DNA of 64,000 nucleotides from Avimonas intestinalis (lineage in GTDB: Bacteria > Bacillota > Clostridia > Oscillospirales > Acutalibacteraceae). The position numbers and the translations under genes are program-made. A model generated the notes under the pieces. It saw only the letters and a program-made list of their open reading frames with translations. It had not been told where the DNA came from and ran no database searches. Position 1 is the first letter of the stretch. Each line of letters starts with the position of its first letter. This document shows, piece after piece, positions 1-9,110 of the stretch. The stretch covers positions 48,537-112,536 of the forward strand of contig CAJFID010000007.1 of assembly GCA_904380375.1 (NCBI GenBank), written 5' to 3'.

Positions 1-827
1 TCCAGCCCCTCCGAAATCCCCGGCAGGCGGGCGATCTGCTCCTTGCTCAGGCGGCGGAGGGCCGACAGCATGGCCCGGTCAATCCGCTCTGCCGTGGCGG
101 GGCAGCGGCCGGCCTTGGCGGCTTCGTACAGGATTTCCAGGGGAACGGGGGGGATGTAGGGGGCGGCGTTGGCCATCCTTCCGGCGGTCAGAAGCCCCCG
201 CAGGAAGCTGGCAGAAGCCATGTCGCCGATGGGGAGCGGCCCATCGTGCCCGGCGCCGAGCCGGGGGATGGTAAAGGGACGGGTGGAGGATCCCAGCCGC
301 CGCAGGGCCTTCAAGTATTCAATCCCCAAAGTGTTGTTGGCGCTATCCAGCACCGACGCCGCTTTCTTGCCGATGATCTCTTCCGCCGCCCGCTGTCGCG
401 CCTCCGGAAAGGAGATGCCGCCTGCGAGATGGTAGCGCAGCAGGACGGCAAAACGCTCGGAAAGCAGCGCGTCGGCCGCTTTTTTCAGCGGGGCGATGTC
501 GCCGCACTCGCTGCCGAAGCTTAATACGTCCACACAGCCTAAAGCGTCTAAGATTGCCACGGCGCCAAAGGCGAACGATTCCGCGGAGGCGATGGCCCAG
601 GGAAGGGGGAGCTCCAGGACCAGGTCCACGCCGCCCGCCAAGGCCGCCCGTACCCGGTCGGCTTTGGGCAGCAGGGCGGGTTCGCCGCGCTGTACAAAAT
701 TTCCGCTCATCACCGCGACGACGTGGGTGGCGCGGCAGAGGCCGTCCGCCGCGCGGGTGCGCTCAATATGATGGGCGTGCCCGTTGTGGAAGGGATTGTA
801 TTCGGCGACGATGCCGGCTATTTTCAT
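1..827 (-). CDS. tmcAL: tRNA(Met) cytidine acetate ligase TmcAL (partial, C terminus beyond window)
   Basis: The product acetylates the wobble cytidine of elongator tRNA-Met using acetate and ATP. The reverse-strand translation begins MKIAGIVAEYNPFHNGHAHH, the nucleotidyltransferase signature (NPFHNGH, the HxGH-type motif) of the YlbM/TmcAL family, followed by VVMSGNFVQRGEPALLPK. About 275 of the usual roughly 400 residues are present; the gene runs off the left edge. The start ATG (827-825) is preceded by AGGAGG at good spacing. It lies divergently from ackA; TmcAL uses acetate, and ylbM/ackA neighbourhood is common in Clostridia. The family call is firm; activity is inferred. Confidence 0.93.
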   Translation of the reverse strand, partial: MKIAGIVAEYNPFHNGHAHHIERTRAADGLCRATHVVAVMSGNFVQRGEPALLPKADRVRAALAGGVDLVLELPLPWAIASAESFAFGAVAILDALGCVDVLSFGSECGDIAPLKKAADALLSERFAVLLRYHLAGGISFPEARQRAAEEIIGKKAASVLDSANNTLGIEYLKALRRLGSSTRPFTIPRLGAGHDGPLPIGDMASASFLRGLLTAGRMANAAPYIPPVPLEILYEAAKAGRCPATAERIDRAMLSALRRLSKEQIARLPGISEGL

Positions 828-1001
828 ACGGCATCCTCCTTTCTACGGTTTGCGGCCTTCTTTCCGTGCGGCGGGCTTCCGAAAGCGCCCGGCACGAAGC
901 GGCGCTGGCCGCCGTCTGGGTGGAGGGAAGCATCGCGGGAATACACCGTACGGGAAACAACGTATTGCCTTTTCGAATCCGTGATTTTATGGATTTTTTA
1001 C

Positions 1002-1030
1002 TTGAAAATTGCGGCCGATCGTACTATTAT
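1002..1030 (+). promoter_or_regulatory. Sigma-A-type promoter for ackA
   Basis: TTGAAA (1002-1007), 17-base spacer and TATTAT (1025-1030) point into ackA, leaving a 5' leader of about 160 bases. A poorer candidate (TTGTCA near 1145) lies closer to the gene. The rest of the 828-1196 intergenic region shows only the tmcAL ribosome binding site. Confidence 0.5.
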
Positions 1031-1196
1031 AGAAGAGTTGAGGCCGCGTCCTATCCGGGAAACAATGCCTCCGCCTTGACCCGCGCTGGGGGGAGTGTTC
1101 GGAGGTATTTTCAGTATACGGGCTCTTTGCGTGAAATGCAAGATTTGTCAAAAAAGAAAGCCCGATAAATTAAGAAAAGGCAGGTAGGGTGTCAAG

Positions 1197-2405
1197 ATGA
1201 AGATTCTGGTGATCAATGCAGGCAGCTCTTCGCTGAAATATCAGTTGATTGATATGGACGGCGAAATCGTCCTGGCCAAGGGCAATTGCGAGCGGATCGG
1301 GATTGACGGCAAATTCACGCATAAAACAAACGACGGCAGGGTCATCACCAAGCAGGCTTCTATGCCGGACCATACCGCCGCGTTTGCACAGGTTAAGCAA
1401 GCGCTGACGGAGGGTGAAGGTAAAGTGATCGACAGCCTGAGCGAAGTGTCGGCGATCGGCCACCGCATCGTGCAAGGCGGCGCGAAGTTTGACCGTTCCG
1501 TGCTGGTAACCGACCAGGTGATCCAGGATATCGCCGATTACGCCTCGTTGGCCCCGCTGCACAACAAGGCGCATGTGCAGGGCATCAACGCCGCGATCGC
1601 CGCTTTCGGCAAGGATGTGCCGCAGGTCGTGGTGTTTGACACGGCTTTCCACCAGACCATGCCCCCCAAGGCGTATATGTTCGGCGTGCCCTATCGGTAT
1701 TATGAGGAGTACGGTATCCGCCGCTATGGCTTCCATGGCACCTCCCACCGCTATGTCAGCCAGCGCTGCCTTGAACTGCTCGGCAAGCCGGACGGACAGG
1801 GTACCAAGATCATTTCCTGCCATTTCGGCAACGGTTCCTCCGTCACCGCCATCAAAGACGGCAAGGTCATTGATACCACCATGGGCCTCACGCCGCTGGA
1901 TGGCTTTATGATGGGCACCCGGTCGGGCGCCGTGGATCCCTCCGTTGTGACCTATATTATGGAGAAGGAGCAGCTGACGCCGCATCAGATGGACGAGCTG
2001 CTGAACAAACAGTCGGGTATGCTGGGCATTTCCGGCGTTTCAAGCGACGACCGCGATATCGCGGCCGCGATTGAGGCTGGCAACGAGCGGGCAAAGTTGG
2101 CCTGGGAGATGCGCACCTATGAGATTATCAAGTATATCGGCGGATATATTGCCGCTCTTGGCGGCGTGGATGCGCTGATTTTTACCGCCGGTATTGGCGA
2201 GAACCAGCCCGTCTTGAGGGAGCAGATCCTGAACGCGTTTTCCTTCTACGGCGTCAAGCTTGATGCCGAGAAGAACAAGGTGCACGGCGTTGAGGCGGAG
2301 ATCACCACCCCGGATTCCAGCGTGCGCGCCTTTGTCATCCCGACGAATGAGGAATTGGTGATCGCGCGGGATACCAAGGCGATTGTGGAGGGCAAAGAGG
2401 TCTGA
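1197..2405 (+). CDS. ackA: Acetate kinase
   Basis: Converts acetyl phosphate and ADP to acetate and ATP, the substrate-level phosphorylation step of fermentative acetate production, in the cytoplasm. The 402-residue protein has the family length, the N-terminal phosphate-binding NAGSSS motif at residues 7-12, the GHRIVQGG motif, the DTAFHQTMP segment near residue 148 and the late GIGEN loop. The start ATG follows AGGTAGGG. No phosphotransacetylase gene lies beside it here. It is monocistronic: a strong hairpin follows the stop. Family assignment is certain from sequence. Confidence 0.98.
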   Translation: MKILVINAGSSSLKYQLIDMDGEIVLAKGNCERIGIDGKFTHKTNDGRVITKQASMPDHTAAFAQVKQALTEGEGKVIDSLSEVSAIGHRIVQGGAKFDRSVLVTDQVIQDIADYASLAPLHNKAHVQGINAAIAAFGKDVPQVVVFDTAFHQTMPPKAYMFGVPYRYYEEYGIRRYGFHGTSHRYVSQRCLELLGKPDGQGTKIISCHFGNGSSVTAIKDGKVIDTTMGLTPLDGFMMGTRSGAVDPSVVTYIMEKEQLTPHQMDELLNKQSGMLGISGVSSDDRDIAAAIEAGNERAKLAWEMRTYEIIKYIGGYIAALGGVDALIFTAGIGENQPVLREQILNAFSFYGVKLDAEKNKVHGVEAEITTPDSSVRAFVIPTNEELVIARDTKAIVEGKEV

Positions 2406-2470
2406 CCCTCCCCGGCGGCTGCGAAGGTGCTCCGGCAAGCCGCCTTAGTAACGGTTATGCCTTGAAAAAG

Positions 2471-2503
2471 CACCCTGCCGCCGCTTACGCGGCCGGCAGG
2501 GTG
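2471..2503 (+). terminator. Hairpin terminator of ackA
   Basis: A CACCCTGCCG / CGGCAGGGTG inverted repeat with an inner CCGC/GCGG stem lies about 65 bases after the ackA stop and is followed by TGCTTCTCT. It is a G+C-rich intrinsic-type hairpin with a modest T tract. Confidence 0.7.
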
Positions 2504-2540
2504 CTTCTCTCATCTTAAGCTTGGGGTGATTCCCCGCGCT

Positions 2541-2586
2541 GCAAAAAAGGAAACGGGCAATCACGATTGCCCGTTTCCTTTTTTGC
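2541..2586. terminator. Bidirectional terminator between ackA and the DUF378 gene
   Basis: A perfect 22-base inverted repeat has outer A6/T6 tracts and a G+C core (AAACGGGCAATC and its complement). It gives a U-tract on both strands, so it can end the minus-strand DUF378 gene (stop at 2596) and back up the ackA terminator. Confidence 0.85.
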
Positions 2587-2595
2587 GGAATGGCC

Positions 2596-2805
2596 TTATT
2601 CGTGCTCGATGAGCTCCTCACGGTCGCGGAAGAACAGGGAGATGCACCAGATACCCGCCAGCGCGACAATGGTATAGATCACGCGGCTGACGGCAGCGCC
2701 CTGGCCGCCGAAAGCCCATGCCACAATGTCGAACTGAAACAATCCGATGCTGCCCCAGTTGATAGCGCCGATAACCACGAGGATAAGCGCCAGTCTGTCC
2801 AGCAT
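2596..2805 (-). CDS. DUF378 family small membrane protein
   Basis: A 69-residue protein with two hydrophobic helices (LALILVVIGAINWGSIGLF and VIYTIVALAGIWCISLFF) and a charged C terminus. The INWG motif in helix 1 is typical of the DUF378 (YuzA-like) family, whose function is unknown. The start is ATG 2805-2803: AGGAG at 2818-2814 is 8 bases upstream. A GTG at 2814 would add three residues but overlaps that ribosome binding site, so I reject it. It lies alone, facing the terminator shared with ackA. Confidence 0.85.
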   Translation of the reverse strand: MLDRLALILVVIGAINWGSIGLFQFDIVAWAFGGQGAAVSRVIYTIVALAGIWCISLFFRDREELIEHE

Positions 2806-3038
2806 GTGTTTCACTCCTCTTTTTTGCCCGGGAATTCACACCGGGGGTTGCGAAATCCGTCCGCGTTGGGACGAGCCGCGAAATTAGTATAGCCCCTGTT
2901 TCGTGAAATATTCCATGCCCAGGAATAACCGGACAGACAGCCAGATCTTGAAAAAGAGGGAGGAACCGGCCGCTTGGCGTCCTGGCAATCCGCTGAGGCC
3001 CTTGCCCATAGCGGCCGGCCTGCAGCATATGCTAGAAT

Positions 3039-3076
3039 AAAAAACAGCCGCGAACTACCGTCCGCGGCTGTTTTTT
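3039..3076 (-). terminator. Terminator of tRNA-Cys
   Basis: Inverted repeat AAAAAACAGCCGCG ... CGCGGCTGTTTTTT starts directly at the encoded CCA end of the minus-strand tRNA and gives a stem plus U-tract on that strand. Confidence 0.85.
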
Positions 3077-3150
3077 GGAGGCGCCACCCAGATTTGAACT
3101 GGGGCATCAGGGTTTTGCAGACCCATGCCTTACCACTTGGCTATGGCGCC
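3076..3150 (-). tRNA. tRNA-Cys (anticodon GCA), CCA encoded
   Basis: The reverse complement folds as a cloverleaf. The acceptor GGCGCCA (3150-3144) pairs with TGGCGCC (3086-3080). The D-arm contains AGCCAAGTGGTAAGGC. The anticodon loop TCTGCAAAA carries GCA. The T-arm has GTTCAAATC. Discriminator T is followed by a genomically encoded CCA (3078-3076). A stand-alone tRNA with its own consensus promoter and terminator. Confidence 0.97.
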
Positions 3151-3181
3151 GTATTGGGAATGCAGGAAAACAACGTGGTTT

Positions 3182-3210
3182 AGTATACCGGGTTTTTGCT
3201 GAATTGTCAA
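3182..3210 (-). promoter_or_regulatory. Consensus promoter of tRNA-Cys
   Basis: On the minus strand TTGACA (3210-3205), exactly 17 bases, then TATACT (3187-3182), about 32 bases upstream of the mature tRNA 5' end. Near-perfect sigma-A promoter, as expected for a stable RNA. Confidence 0.9.
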
Positions 3211-3653
3211 GATGAAATTTCCAAATTTCCGCTATTTCTAACGCCCTGACATCTTGCCGTCGCATCCTACCTGTTTTCCTGACGAGCGCGGATATTCCTA
3301 GTATATGCAAATTCCGCGGCTTTAGTACCCTGTCCAATGGCTCTTGGGTCCCATAGGACAATCATTTGCCGCCGCAATAACCGTTGGCGTCATCTATCAT
3401 TGGAAAAGGCCGGTCTGGACCCGCTGTTGTGGAAAGCAAAAATCGGTATCTGTAAACCGGGAAATCTGTGCGGATTTGATCTATATGGCGAACAAATACG
3501 GAATACCGTTGCATATGCCCGAACTTCATGATAAAATAGAGGATAAATTAGAAAAATAGGCGAAAACCAGGATGACAAACGTCATCTTATCTTCGTCTGT
3601 ATTACGACGTGCCTCAAGACGTTTAATATAGCGACGAAACGAGAGAGTATAGC
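3211..3653 (+). other. Intergenic region upstream of the UDP-sugar dehydratase
   Basis: No supported gene. A 71-codon open frame (3344-3559, TTG start) has no ribosome binding site and contains the promoter below, so I do not call it. At 3571-3586 there is a perfect small palindrome, GATGAC-AAAC-GTCATC, about 27 bases downstream of the predicted transcription start; it could be an operator or an RNA hairpin. Confidence 0.4.
3509..3537 (+). promoter_or_regulatory. Promoter for the UDP-sugar dehydratase gene
   Basis: TTGCAT (3509-3514), 17-base spacer, TAAAAT (3532-3537). The predicted start lies about 110 bases before the ATG at 3654, leaving room for the GATGAC/GTCATC palindrome in the leader. 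Confidence 0.6.
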
Positions 3654-5669
3654 ATGATATCTTTCAAAAAACGGGGCAATATTCGGAAAGCCCATTTGGG
3701 CATTCGCAAATTGACGCTGTTTGTCGTGGATTTGCTTACCCTAAGCCTTTCCGGCTTTGCCGCCTTTTATTTGTCCAACGTATTTTCGGCCGCCGATTTC
3801 CGCTTGCCCGATGCGTATTGGGAGTTGGGGCTGTTTGTTTTCTGCAATCTTCTGTCCTTGGCCTTATGCGGGACCTACCGCAGCATTTGGCGGTATGCCG
3901 AGGTAAAGAGCTTTCTTTCCTTGATCGCCGCCCTCTGCTTCGGCTCGGCGGCCAGCTATTTTGCGGCCGCTGTCCTGGGACGGCTGACCTCCAGCCTTTA
4001 TATGGTGCTATCCTTCCTCGTCGCAGCTTTTGCTATGATGGGGATGCGGCTGGTATACCAGTATATCTATACGGCTATGAGCCGGCATGTTTCCACAGAG
4101 CTTGGAGAGCCGACTATGATCGTCGGCGCGGGACAGGCGGGCCGCAGCATCCTTTTGGAAATGCAGAGGACCAACCGGCGCTATCGCCCCCTCTGTATCG
4201 TGGATGACAGTAGGGAGAAGGTCGGGCGCACCATCAACGGGGTGCGGGTTTACGGCCCGACCGAAAAAATACCGGAGCTCTGCGAGCGCTTTGGCATCCA
4301 CACCATCCTTTTCGCCATTCCCTCCTGCATGGACACGGACCGGCGGCGGATTTTGCAGATCTGCTCGGCAACCAAATGCAAGATCGAGGTCCTCCCGTAT
4401 CTTGACGAGATGATCTGCGAAAAAGAACTGCTTAACCAGGCGAAGAACATCAATGTGGAGGACCTCCTGGGCCGCAAGACCATCCAGTTTGATCACCGCG
4501 AGGTGGCGGCGTTTGTGGAGAACGAGGTATGTATGGTCACCGGCGGCGGCGGTTCCATCGGGTCGGAGCTTTGCCGCCAGATTGTCAAGTACCGGCCCCG
4601 CCAGCTCATTATTGTTGATATCTATGAAAACAACGCCTATGAAATCCAGCAGGAACTGCTGCGGGAATACGGAGACTCCATAGCCCTTGAGGTGCAGATC
4701 GCCTCAATCCGGGATTTCAAAAAGATGGACCGGCTGTTCCGGACGTTCCGCCCCGGCGTGGTGTTCCACGCCGCAGCGCATAAGCATGTCCCGCTGATGG
4801 AGACCAACCCGGAGGAAGCGGTCAAGAATAACGTGATCGGCACATTTAATGTGGCGAACCTCGCAGATCTGTACCGCGTGAAAAAGTTTGTCTTGGTTTC
4901 CACCGATAAGGCGGTAAACCCCACCAATGTGATGGGGGCGACCAAGCGCTGCTGCGAAATGATTATGCAATATATGGCGGAACAGTCCACCGGCACGGAA
5001 TACGTTGCCGTCCGTTTCGGTAACGTGCTGGGCAGCAACGGGTCGGTGATCCCCCTCTTCCGCAAGCAGATTGAGGCGGGCGGCCCGGTTACGGTGACGG
5101 ATCCGGACATCATCCGCTATTTCATGACTATCCCGGAGGCAGTTTCCCTGATCCTTCAGGCCGGCGCCATGGCAAAGGGAGGGGAGATCTTTGTGCTTGA
5201 TATGGGGGAGCCGGTCCGGATTTTGAATCTGGCGGAAAATTTGATCCGGCAGTACGGAAAAGAGCCGTACCGGGACATCCAGATTGAATTTACCGGCCTT
5301 CGCCCGGGGGAAAAGCTGTTTGAGGAGCTGCTGATGAGCGAAGAAGGGCTCCAATCGACGATGAACCATAAGATTTTTATCGGCAATCAAATCCCCGTCG
5401 ATATTGACGATTTTATTCACAAAATGAAGGCGTTGAAAGAGGTCGTAGACGAGGAGGACGTGGAACTGATTATCCGCCGCCTCTACGATCTGGTGCCGAC
5501 TTTCCAGCACGAAGCCCTCAAGCTGGATCCTTCATCGGCCGGCGAAGCGGCGGATGAAGAGGGGCCGGATACGCTCACAGCAGCGCCGACGCAGGGGGAT
5601 GGTGCCAAGAAGGCGGAAGCCGAGCAAGCGGCTGTTATCTTTCCGCGGCGGGAAAAGATCGGCTGCTGA
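3654..5669 (+). CDS. Membrane-bound UDP-sugar 4,6-dehydratase (CapD/PglF/EpsC family)
   Basis: Probably dehydrates UDP-GlcNAc to a 4-keto-6-deoxy sugar, the first step to modified sugars of capsule or exopolysaccharide. The 671-residue protein has four N-terminal membrane helices (about residues 18-140), a first nucleotide-binding fold (GAGQAGRS near 157), then the catalytic short-chain dehydrogenase domain with TGGGGSIGSE near 295 and STDKAVNPTNVMGATKR near 415, where this family has its modified SDK/SMK triad. The C-terminal 50 residues are low-complexity and charged. It has its own promoter, and no glycosyltransferase or other polysaccharide genes lie beside it, so the pathway is unknown. 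Confidence 0.92.
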   Translation: MISFKKRGNIRKAHLGIRKLTLFVVDLLTLSLSGFAAFYLSNVFSAADFRLPDAYWELGLFVFCNLLSLALCGTYRSIWRYAEVKSFLSLIAALCFGSAASYFAAAVLGRLTSSLYMVLSFLVAAFAMMGMRLVYQYIYTAMSRHVSTELGEPTMIVGAGQAGRSILLEMQRTNRRYRPLCIVDDSREKVGRTINGVRVYGPTEKIPELCERFGIHTILFAIPSCMDTDRRRILQICSATKCKIEVLPYLDEMICEKELLNQAKNINVEDLLGRKTIQFDHREVAAFVENEVCMVTGGGGSIGSELCRQIVKYRPRQLIIVDIYENNAYEIQQELLREYGDSIALEVQIASIRDFKKMDRLFRTFRPGVVFHAAAHKHVPLMETNPEEAVKNNVIGTFNVANLADLYRVKKFVLVSTDKAVNPTNVMGATKRCCEMIMQYMAEQSTGTEYVAVRFGNVLGSNGSVIPLFRKQIEAGGPVTVTDPDIIRYFMTIPEAVSLILQAGAMAKGGEIFVLDMGEPVRILNLAENLIRQYGKEPYRDIQIEFTGLRPGEKLFEELLMSEEGLQSTMNHKIFIGNQIPVDIDDFIHKMKALKEVVDEEDVELIIRRLYDLVPTFQHEALKLDPSSAGEAADEEGPDTLTAAPTQGDGAKKAEAEQAAVIFPRREKIGC

Positions 5670-5749
5670 TTCTTTTTTCAAGCGGGGGCCTTTTCTCGGG
5701 CTTTCGACCGCTATAGACCGTGACCGGCCGGCAAGAGATAGGGGAGCCC

Positions 5750-6988
5750 TTAGGAAGCGGCAGACTCCTCCCAGCCCCACAGTTTGGTTTGAGCGGCAAT
5801 ATCGCTGACCGCCGGCCGGAGGCCGGGGGATTCCAGCAGGCGCCCTCCGGTATATTTGCCGTTGCAGGTAATGAAATACCGCGCCCGTTTTAGGGAAACG
5901 CCGATTTTACGCAGCAGTTCATGGCTCAGCGTATGCAGGCGCCTGGCCTGGATGATCCGCTTGGCGTAGGTGATCCCGATCCCCGGAACCCGGAGCAGCG
6001 TCTCGTAATCCGCCGTATTGACTTCTACCGGAAACCGGTCGAGATGCCGCAGGGCCCAGGCGGCCTTGGGATCAAGATCAAACGGCAGGTTGGGGGCATC
6101 CGGCGGCAGGAGTTCGTCCACGGTAAAGCCGTAGAGCTGCATCAGCCGGTCCGCCTGATAAAGCCGCCGCGTTCGCCAGGAGGGCGTATTTTTTTCTGGA
6201 AAAAAATCGAAGTGGGAGGAACGGGGCAGACGAAACGGGGAATAATAGACCCGCCGCAGACGGTACTTGCGGTAGAGCGCGCCGGAAAGCGTCATAGTCG
6301 TCCGGTCCGTTTCCTTCATCGCTCCCACGATCATCTGCGTCGTCTGGCCGCTGCGGGCGAACCGCCGCCCGGAAGCGTTGAACTCCCCCGTGTGATTGCG
6401 GATTTTTTGGCTGATGGCCCCCATCGGCGTGAGGATATTCGTTTTGTTTTTCTGCTTGGCAATCACCGAATACCCGTCGCTGTGAGGGAGTTCAATGTTT
6501 ACGCTCAGCCGGTCGGCCAGCCAGCCTGCCTGCTCAATCAATTCCGGATCGGCCCCGGGCATGATTTTGGCGTGGATGTAACCGGTATACCGCATCTCCT
6601 GCCGCATGATCCGCAGCGTTTCCACAATCAGTTCCTCGGTGTAGTCGGCATTTTTGTAAATGCCGGAGCTAATGAAAACCCCGAGCGTCGGGTTGCTTTT
6701 GGCTGCCTGTACTGCCGCTTCCGCCAGTTCCTGCGGGGCACAGGTGTATCGCTGCCGGCATTCCAGCCCCGCACGGCATGAACAATAGGAGCAGTTGAAA
6801 ATACAGTCGTTGGATAGGCCGAGCTTGGGGACGGTCGGCGGTGACTTGGGGGCGCGGATCGCGTCAAGATCGGCAATCTCGTCGTCCGTCAGCTCGTTCG
6901 CATCCGCAATGTCAAGGCGGGCGGTTTCCTGTATCAGATGAAGCTTGTCCGCCGCATCCAGTGTGGGCGGAAGTATCAGATTGGCCAT
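5750..6988 (-). CDS. Putative DNA modification/repair radical SAM protein (TIGR03916 type)
   Basis: A 412-residue radical SAM enzyme: the cluster motif is C62-x3-C66-x2-C69 (CIFNCSYC). It is followed by family-typical segments ISSGIYKNADYTEELIVETL and LADRLSVNIELPHSDGY. The C terminus has a helix-hairpin-helix-like DNA-binding motif (LLRVPGIGITYAKRIIQARR). Members usually sit beside, and act with, a uracil-DNA-glycosylase-like/DUF4130 protein; no such partner is adjacent here. The start ATG has GGAGGA upstream. Substrate is unknown. A consensus promoter lies at 7074-7102. The gene converges on the UDP-sugar dehydratase; I see no clear terminator in the 80 bases between. Confidence 0.88.
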   Translation of the reverse strand: MANLILPPTLDAADKLHLIQETARLDIADANELTDDEIADLDAIRAPKSPPTVPKLGLSNDCIFNCSYCSCRAGLECRQRYTCAPQELAEAAVQAAKSNPTLGVFISSGIYKNADYTEELIVETLRIMRQEMRYTGYIHAKIMPGADPELIEQAGWLADRLSVNIELPHSDGYSVIAKQKNKTNILTPMGAISQKIRNHTGEFNASGRRFARSGQTTQMIVGAMKETDRTTMTLSGALYRKYRLRRVYYSPFRLPRSSHFDFFPEKNTPSWRTRRLYQADRLMQLYGFTVDELLPPDAPNLPFDLDPKAAWALRHLDRFPVEVNTADYETLLRVPGIGITYAKRIIQARRLHTLSHELLRKIGVSLKRARYFITCNGKYTGGRLLESPGLRPAVSDIAAQTKLWGWEESAAS

Positions 6989-7073
6989 GGACGGCTCCTC
7001 CTTCGCTTTTTCCTGGCGGTCCGCGCAGGACTTACCAGGATAAATCCGACCCCATTTGTTCCTCTATGTAGGG

Positions 7074-7102
7074 ATTATAGCAGAATATGCAGCAAATGTC
7101 AA
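7074..7102 (-). promoter_or_regulatory. Consensus promoter of the radical SAM gene
   Basis: On the minus strand TTGACA (7102-7097), 17 bases, TATAAT (7079-7074): both boxes are perfect consensus. Transcription would start near 7067, giving a leader of about 80 bases. The rest of 6989-7324 holds nothing else apart from the gdhA terminator. Confidence 0.88.
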
Positions 7103-7235
7103 ACAAATGTTCTTTTTTGGGCGGCTGCTTGTTCTATAGAGGAAATGCTTTGGGGAGCGATGGCCTCACTATCCAAGCCGGAAAATGCTATGTCTATTGG
7201 GGGAGGAAGAAACGTCCCGAGCTCTTAAATTACTG

Positions 7236-7288
7236 CTAATTGAAAAGCACCGGATCCAATGGTGTTGGATCCGGTGCTTTTCAATTAG
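7236..7288 (-). terminator. Very long perfect hairpin terminator of gdhA
   Basis: Left arm 7236-7259 and right arm 7265-7288 are perfectly complementary over 24 bases with a 5-base loop. The core is GCACCGGATCC with TTTTCAATTAG outside, so a U-rich tail exists on both strands. It lies 37 bases after the gdhA stop. Confidence 0.85.
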
Positions 7289-7324
7289 ATGGGATTGATG
7301 AAAAATTTCGGTACCGATGCGGAA

Positions 7325-8656
7325 TCAGACAATGCCCTGAGCCATCATCGCGTCAGCAACCTTCATGAAGCCGGCGATGTTCGCGCCCACCACATAGTTG
7401 CCTTCAAAGCCGTATTCCTTCGCAGCGTCAAAGGCGTTCTTGTGGATGCCGGCCATGATGCCGTGCAGCTTCTGGTCCACCTCTTCAAAGGTCCAGCTCA
7501 GCCGCTGGGAGTTCTGGCTCATTTCAAGCGCAGAGGTCGCCACGCCGCCGGCGTTGGCCGCCTTGCCCGGGGCAAAGATGACGCCCTTGCTCTGGAGAAG
7601 CTCCGTAGCCTCCAGGGTAGTGGGCATGTTGGCGCCTTCGCCGACCAGCTTGCAGCCGTTTTTGATGAGCTCGGCCGCGTCTGCCTCGTTGAGTTCGTTC
7701 TGGGTCGCGCAGGGCAGAGCAATGTCGCAGGGGATTGACCAGATGCCCTTGCCTTCATGGTACTCCGCATTGGGGCGATAGGAGACATAATCACGGATGC
7801 GGCCGCGTTTGACTTCCTTGATCTCTTTGACCGCCGCGAGGTCAATGCCGTCCTTGTCATACACCCAGCCGTTGGAATCGCTGAGCGCGACGACCTTCGC
7901 GCCGAGCTGCTGCGCCTTTTCGGTGGCGTAGATGGCCACGTTGCCGGAACCGGAGATCACCACGGTCTTGTCCTTGAAGGAATCGCCCTTGGTCTTCAGG
8001 ATTTCGTCCACAAAATAGACCAGGCCGTAACCGGTCGCCTCGGTACGGGCCAAGGAGCCGCCGTAGGTCAGACCCTTGCCGGTGAGGATGCCTTCAAAGC
8101 GGTTGGTGAGCTTCTTGTACTGGCCGTACAGGTAGCCGATCTCCCGGCCGCCTACGCCGATATCGCCGGCCGGCACGTCGGTGTCCGCACCGATATGGCG
8201 GAACAGCTCGCTCATGAAGCTCTGGCAGAAAGCCATGACCTCGCGGTCGGATTTACCCTTGGGATCAAAGTCGGCGCCGCCCTTGCCGCCGCCGATGGGC
8301 AGGCCGGTCAGCGAATTCTTGAAAATCTGCTCAAAGCCCAGGAATTTGATGATGCCGAGGTTTACCGAAGGATGGAAGCGCAGTCCCCCCTTATACGGGC
8401 CGATCGCGCTGTTGAACTGCACGCGGAAGCCGCGGTTGACCTGGACTTTGCCCTGGTCGTCCACCCAAGGAACGCGGAACATCACGACGCGCTCTGGCTC
8501 GGTCAGGCGCTCGAGCAGGCCGGCCTGCTCAAAGCGGGGATTGGCTTCAATGACCGGGCGAAGCGAGTTCAGCACTTCGGTGGCCGCCTGGATGAATTCA
8601 TCCTGCGCCGGATTTTTGCGGATCAGCTCCTGCAATACGGAATCCACATAAGACAT
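7325..8656 (-). CDS. gdhA: NADP-type glutamate dehydrogenase
   Basis: Catalyses reductive amination of 2-oxoglutarate with ammonium to glutamate, the main low-affinity ammonium assimilation route when ammonia is abundant. At 443 residues it has the length of the hexameric bacterial enzyme. The substrate-site segment PIGGGKGGADFDPKGKSD holds the reactive lysine, DVPAGDIGVGGREIGYL follows, and a Rossmann motif (VISGSGNVAIY) begins the coenzyme domain. I start at ATG 8656, with AAAGGAGAG upstream; the frame stays open to 8719 but that extension lacks a site. NADP preference is inferred from the closest subfamily. Relevant to the ammonia-dependent CarA predicted below. Confidence 0.96.
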   Translation of the reverse strand: MSYVDSVLQELIRKNPAQDEFIQAATEVLNSLRPVIEANPRFEQAGLLERLTEPERVVMFRVPWVDDQGKVQVNRGFRVQFNSAIGPYKGGLRFHPSVNLGIIKFLGFEQIFKNSLTGLPIGGGKGGADFDPKGKSDREVMAFCQSFMSELFRHIGADTDVPAGDIGVGGREIGYLYGQYKKLTNRFEGILTGKGLTYGGSLARTEATGYGLVYFVDEILKTKGDSFKDKTVVISGSGNVAIYATEKAQQLGAKVVALSDSNGWVYDKDGIDLAAVKEIKEVKRGRIRDYVSYRPNAEYHEGKGIWSIPCDIALPCATQNELNEADAAELIKNGCKLVGEGANMPTTLEATELLQSKGVIFAPGKAANAGGVATSALEMSQNSQRLSWTFEEVDQKLHGIMAGIHKNAFDAAKEYGFEGNYVVGANIAGFMKVADAMMAQGIV

Positions 8657-8733
8657 AACGCTTCTCTCCTTTGAACCATGAAAATTTTGAACGGAATTCT
8701 GATAGAAACAAACGATCACTATCAGTTATTGCC

Positions 8734-8762
8734 ATTATACAAAACCACACGCGATTTTGCAA
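8734..8762 (-). promoter_or_regulatory. Promoter of gdhA
   Basis: Minus strand TTGCAA (8762-8757), 17-base spacer, TATAAT (8739-8734). The leader to ATG 8656 is about 70 bases. Between here and 9110 the sequence is AT-rich and I see no gene. Confidence 0.75.
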
Positions 8763-9110
8763 GAACAATCTCGTTAAATTTCAGTTTTGTTTGATTTGCA
8801 TCAAAAAGGCAGGGCTTTTGCTCGGAGAATGAGAGATTCCTAACCCGATGGTGCATAAGCGAGCTGCTCGGGAATCCATGTGAGGGCCGTTTTCTACGAA
8901 GAGAAGGTCTCGGCATAGATTGACTATGATCATATATTATACATATCATGTGTTATATATCTGTTAAATTCAGGAATTTACGCTATATTATACTGAAATT
9001 AAACTAAACATCTCAGCGATCTGTAGCAGCGGCCGATTTTCAGAGTAGAATTGATCCGTCTTTGTCCTTCTTCGCTTTATGACAAATCGCTGGATTTCGT
9101 CGAATTCCCG

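Noticed and set aside
3344..3559. 71-codon frame upstream of the UDP-sugar dehydratase
   Set aside because: TTG start without a ribosome binding site, contains the promoter at 3509-3537, and has no recognisable similarity.
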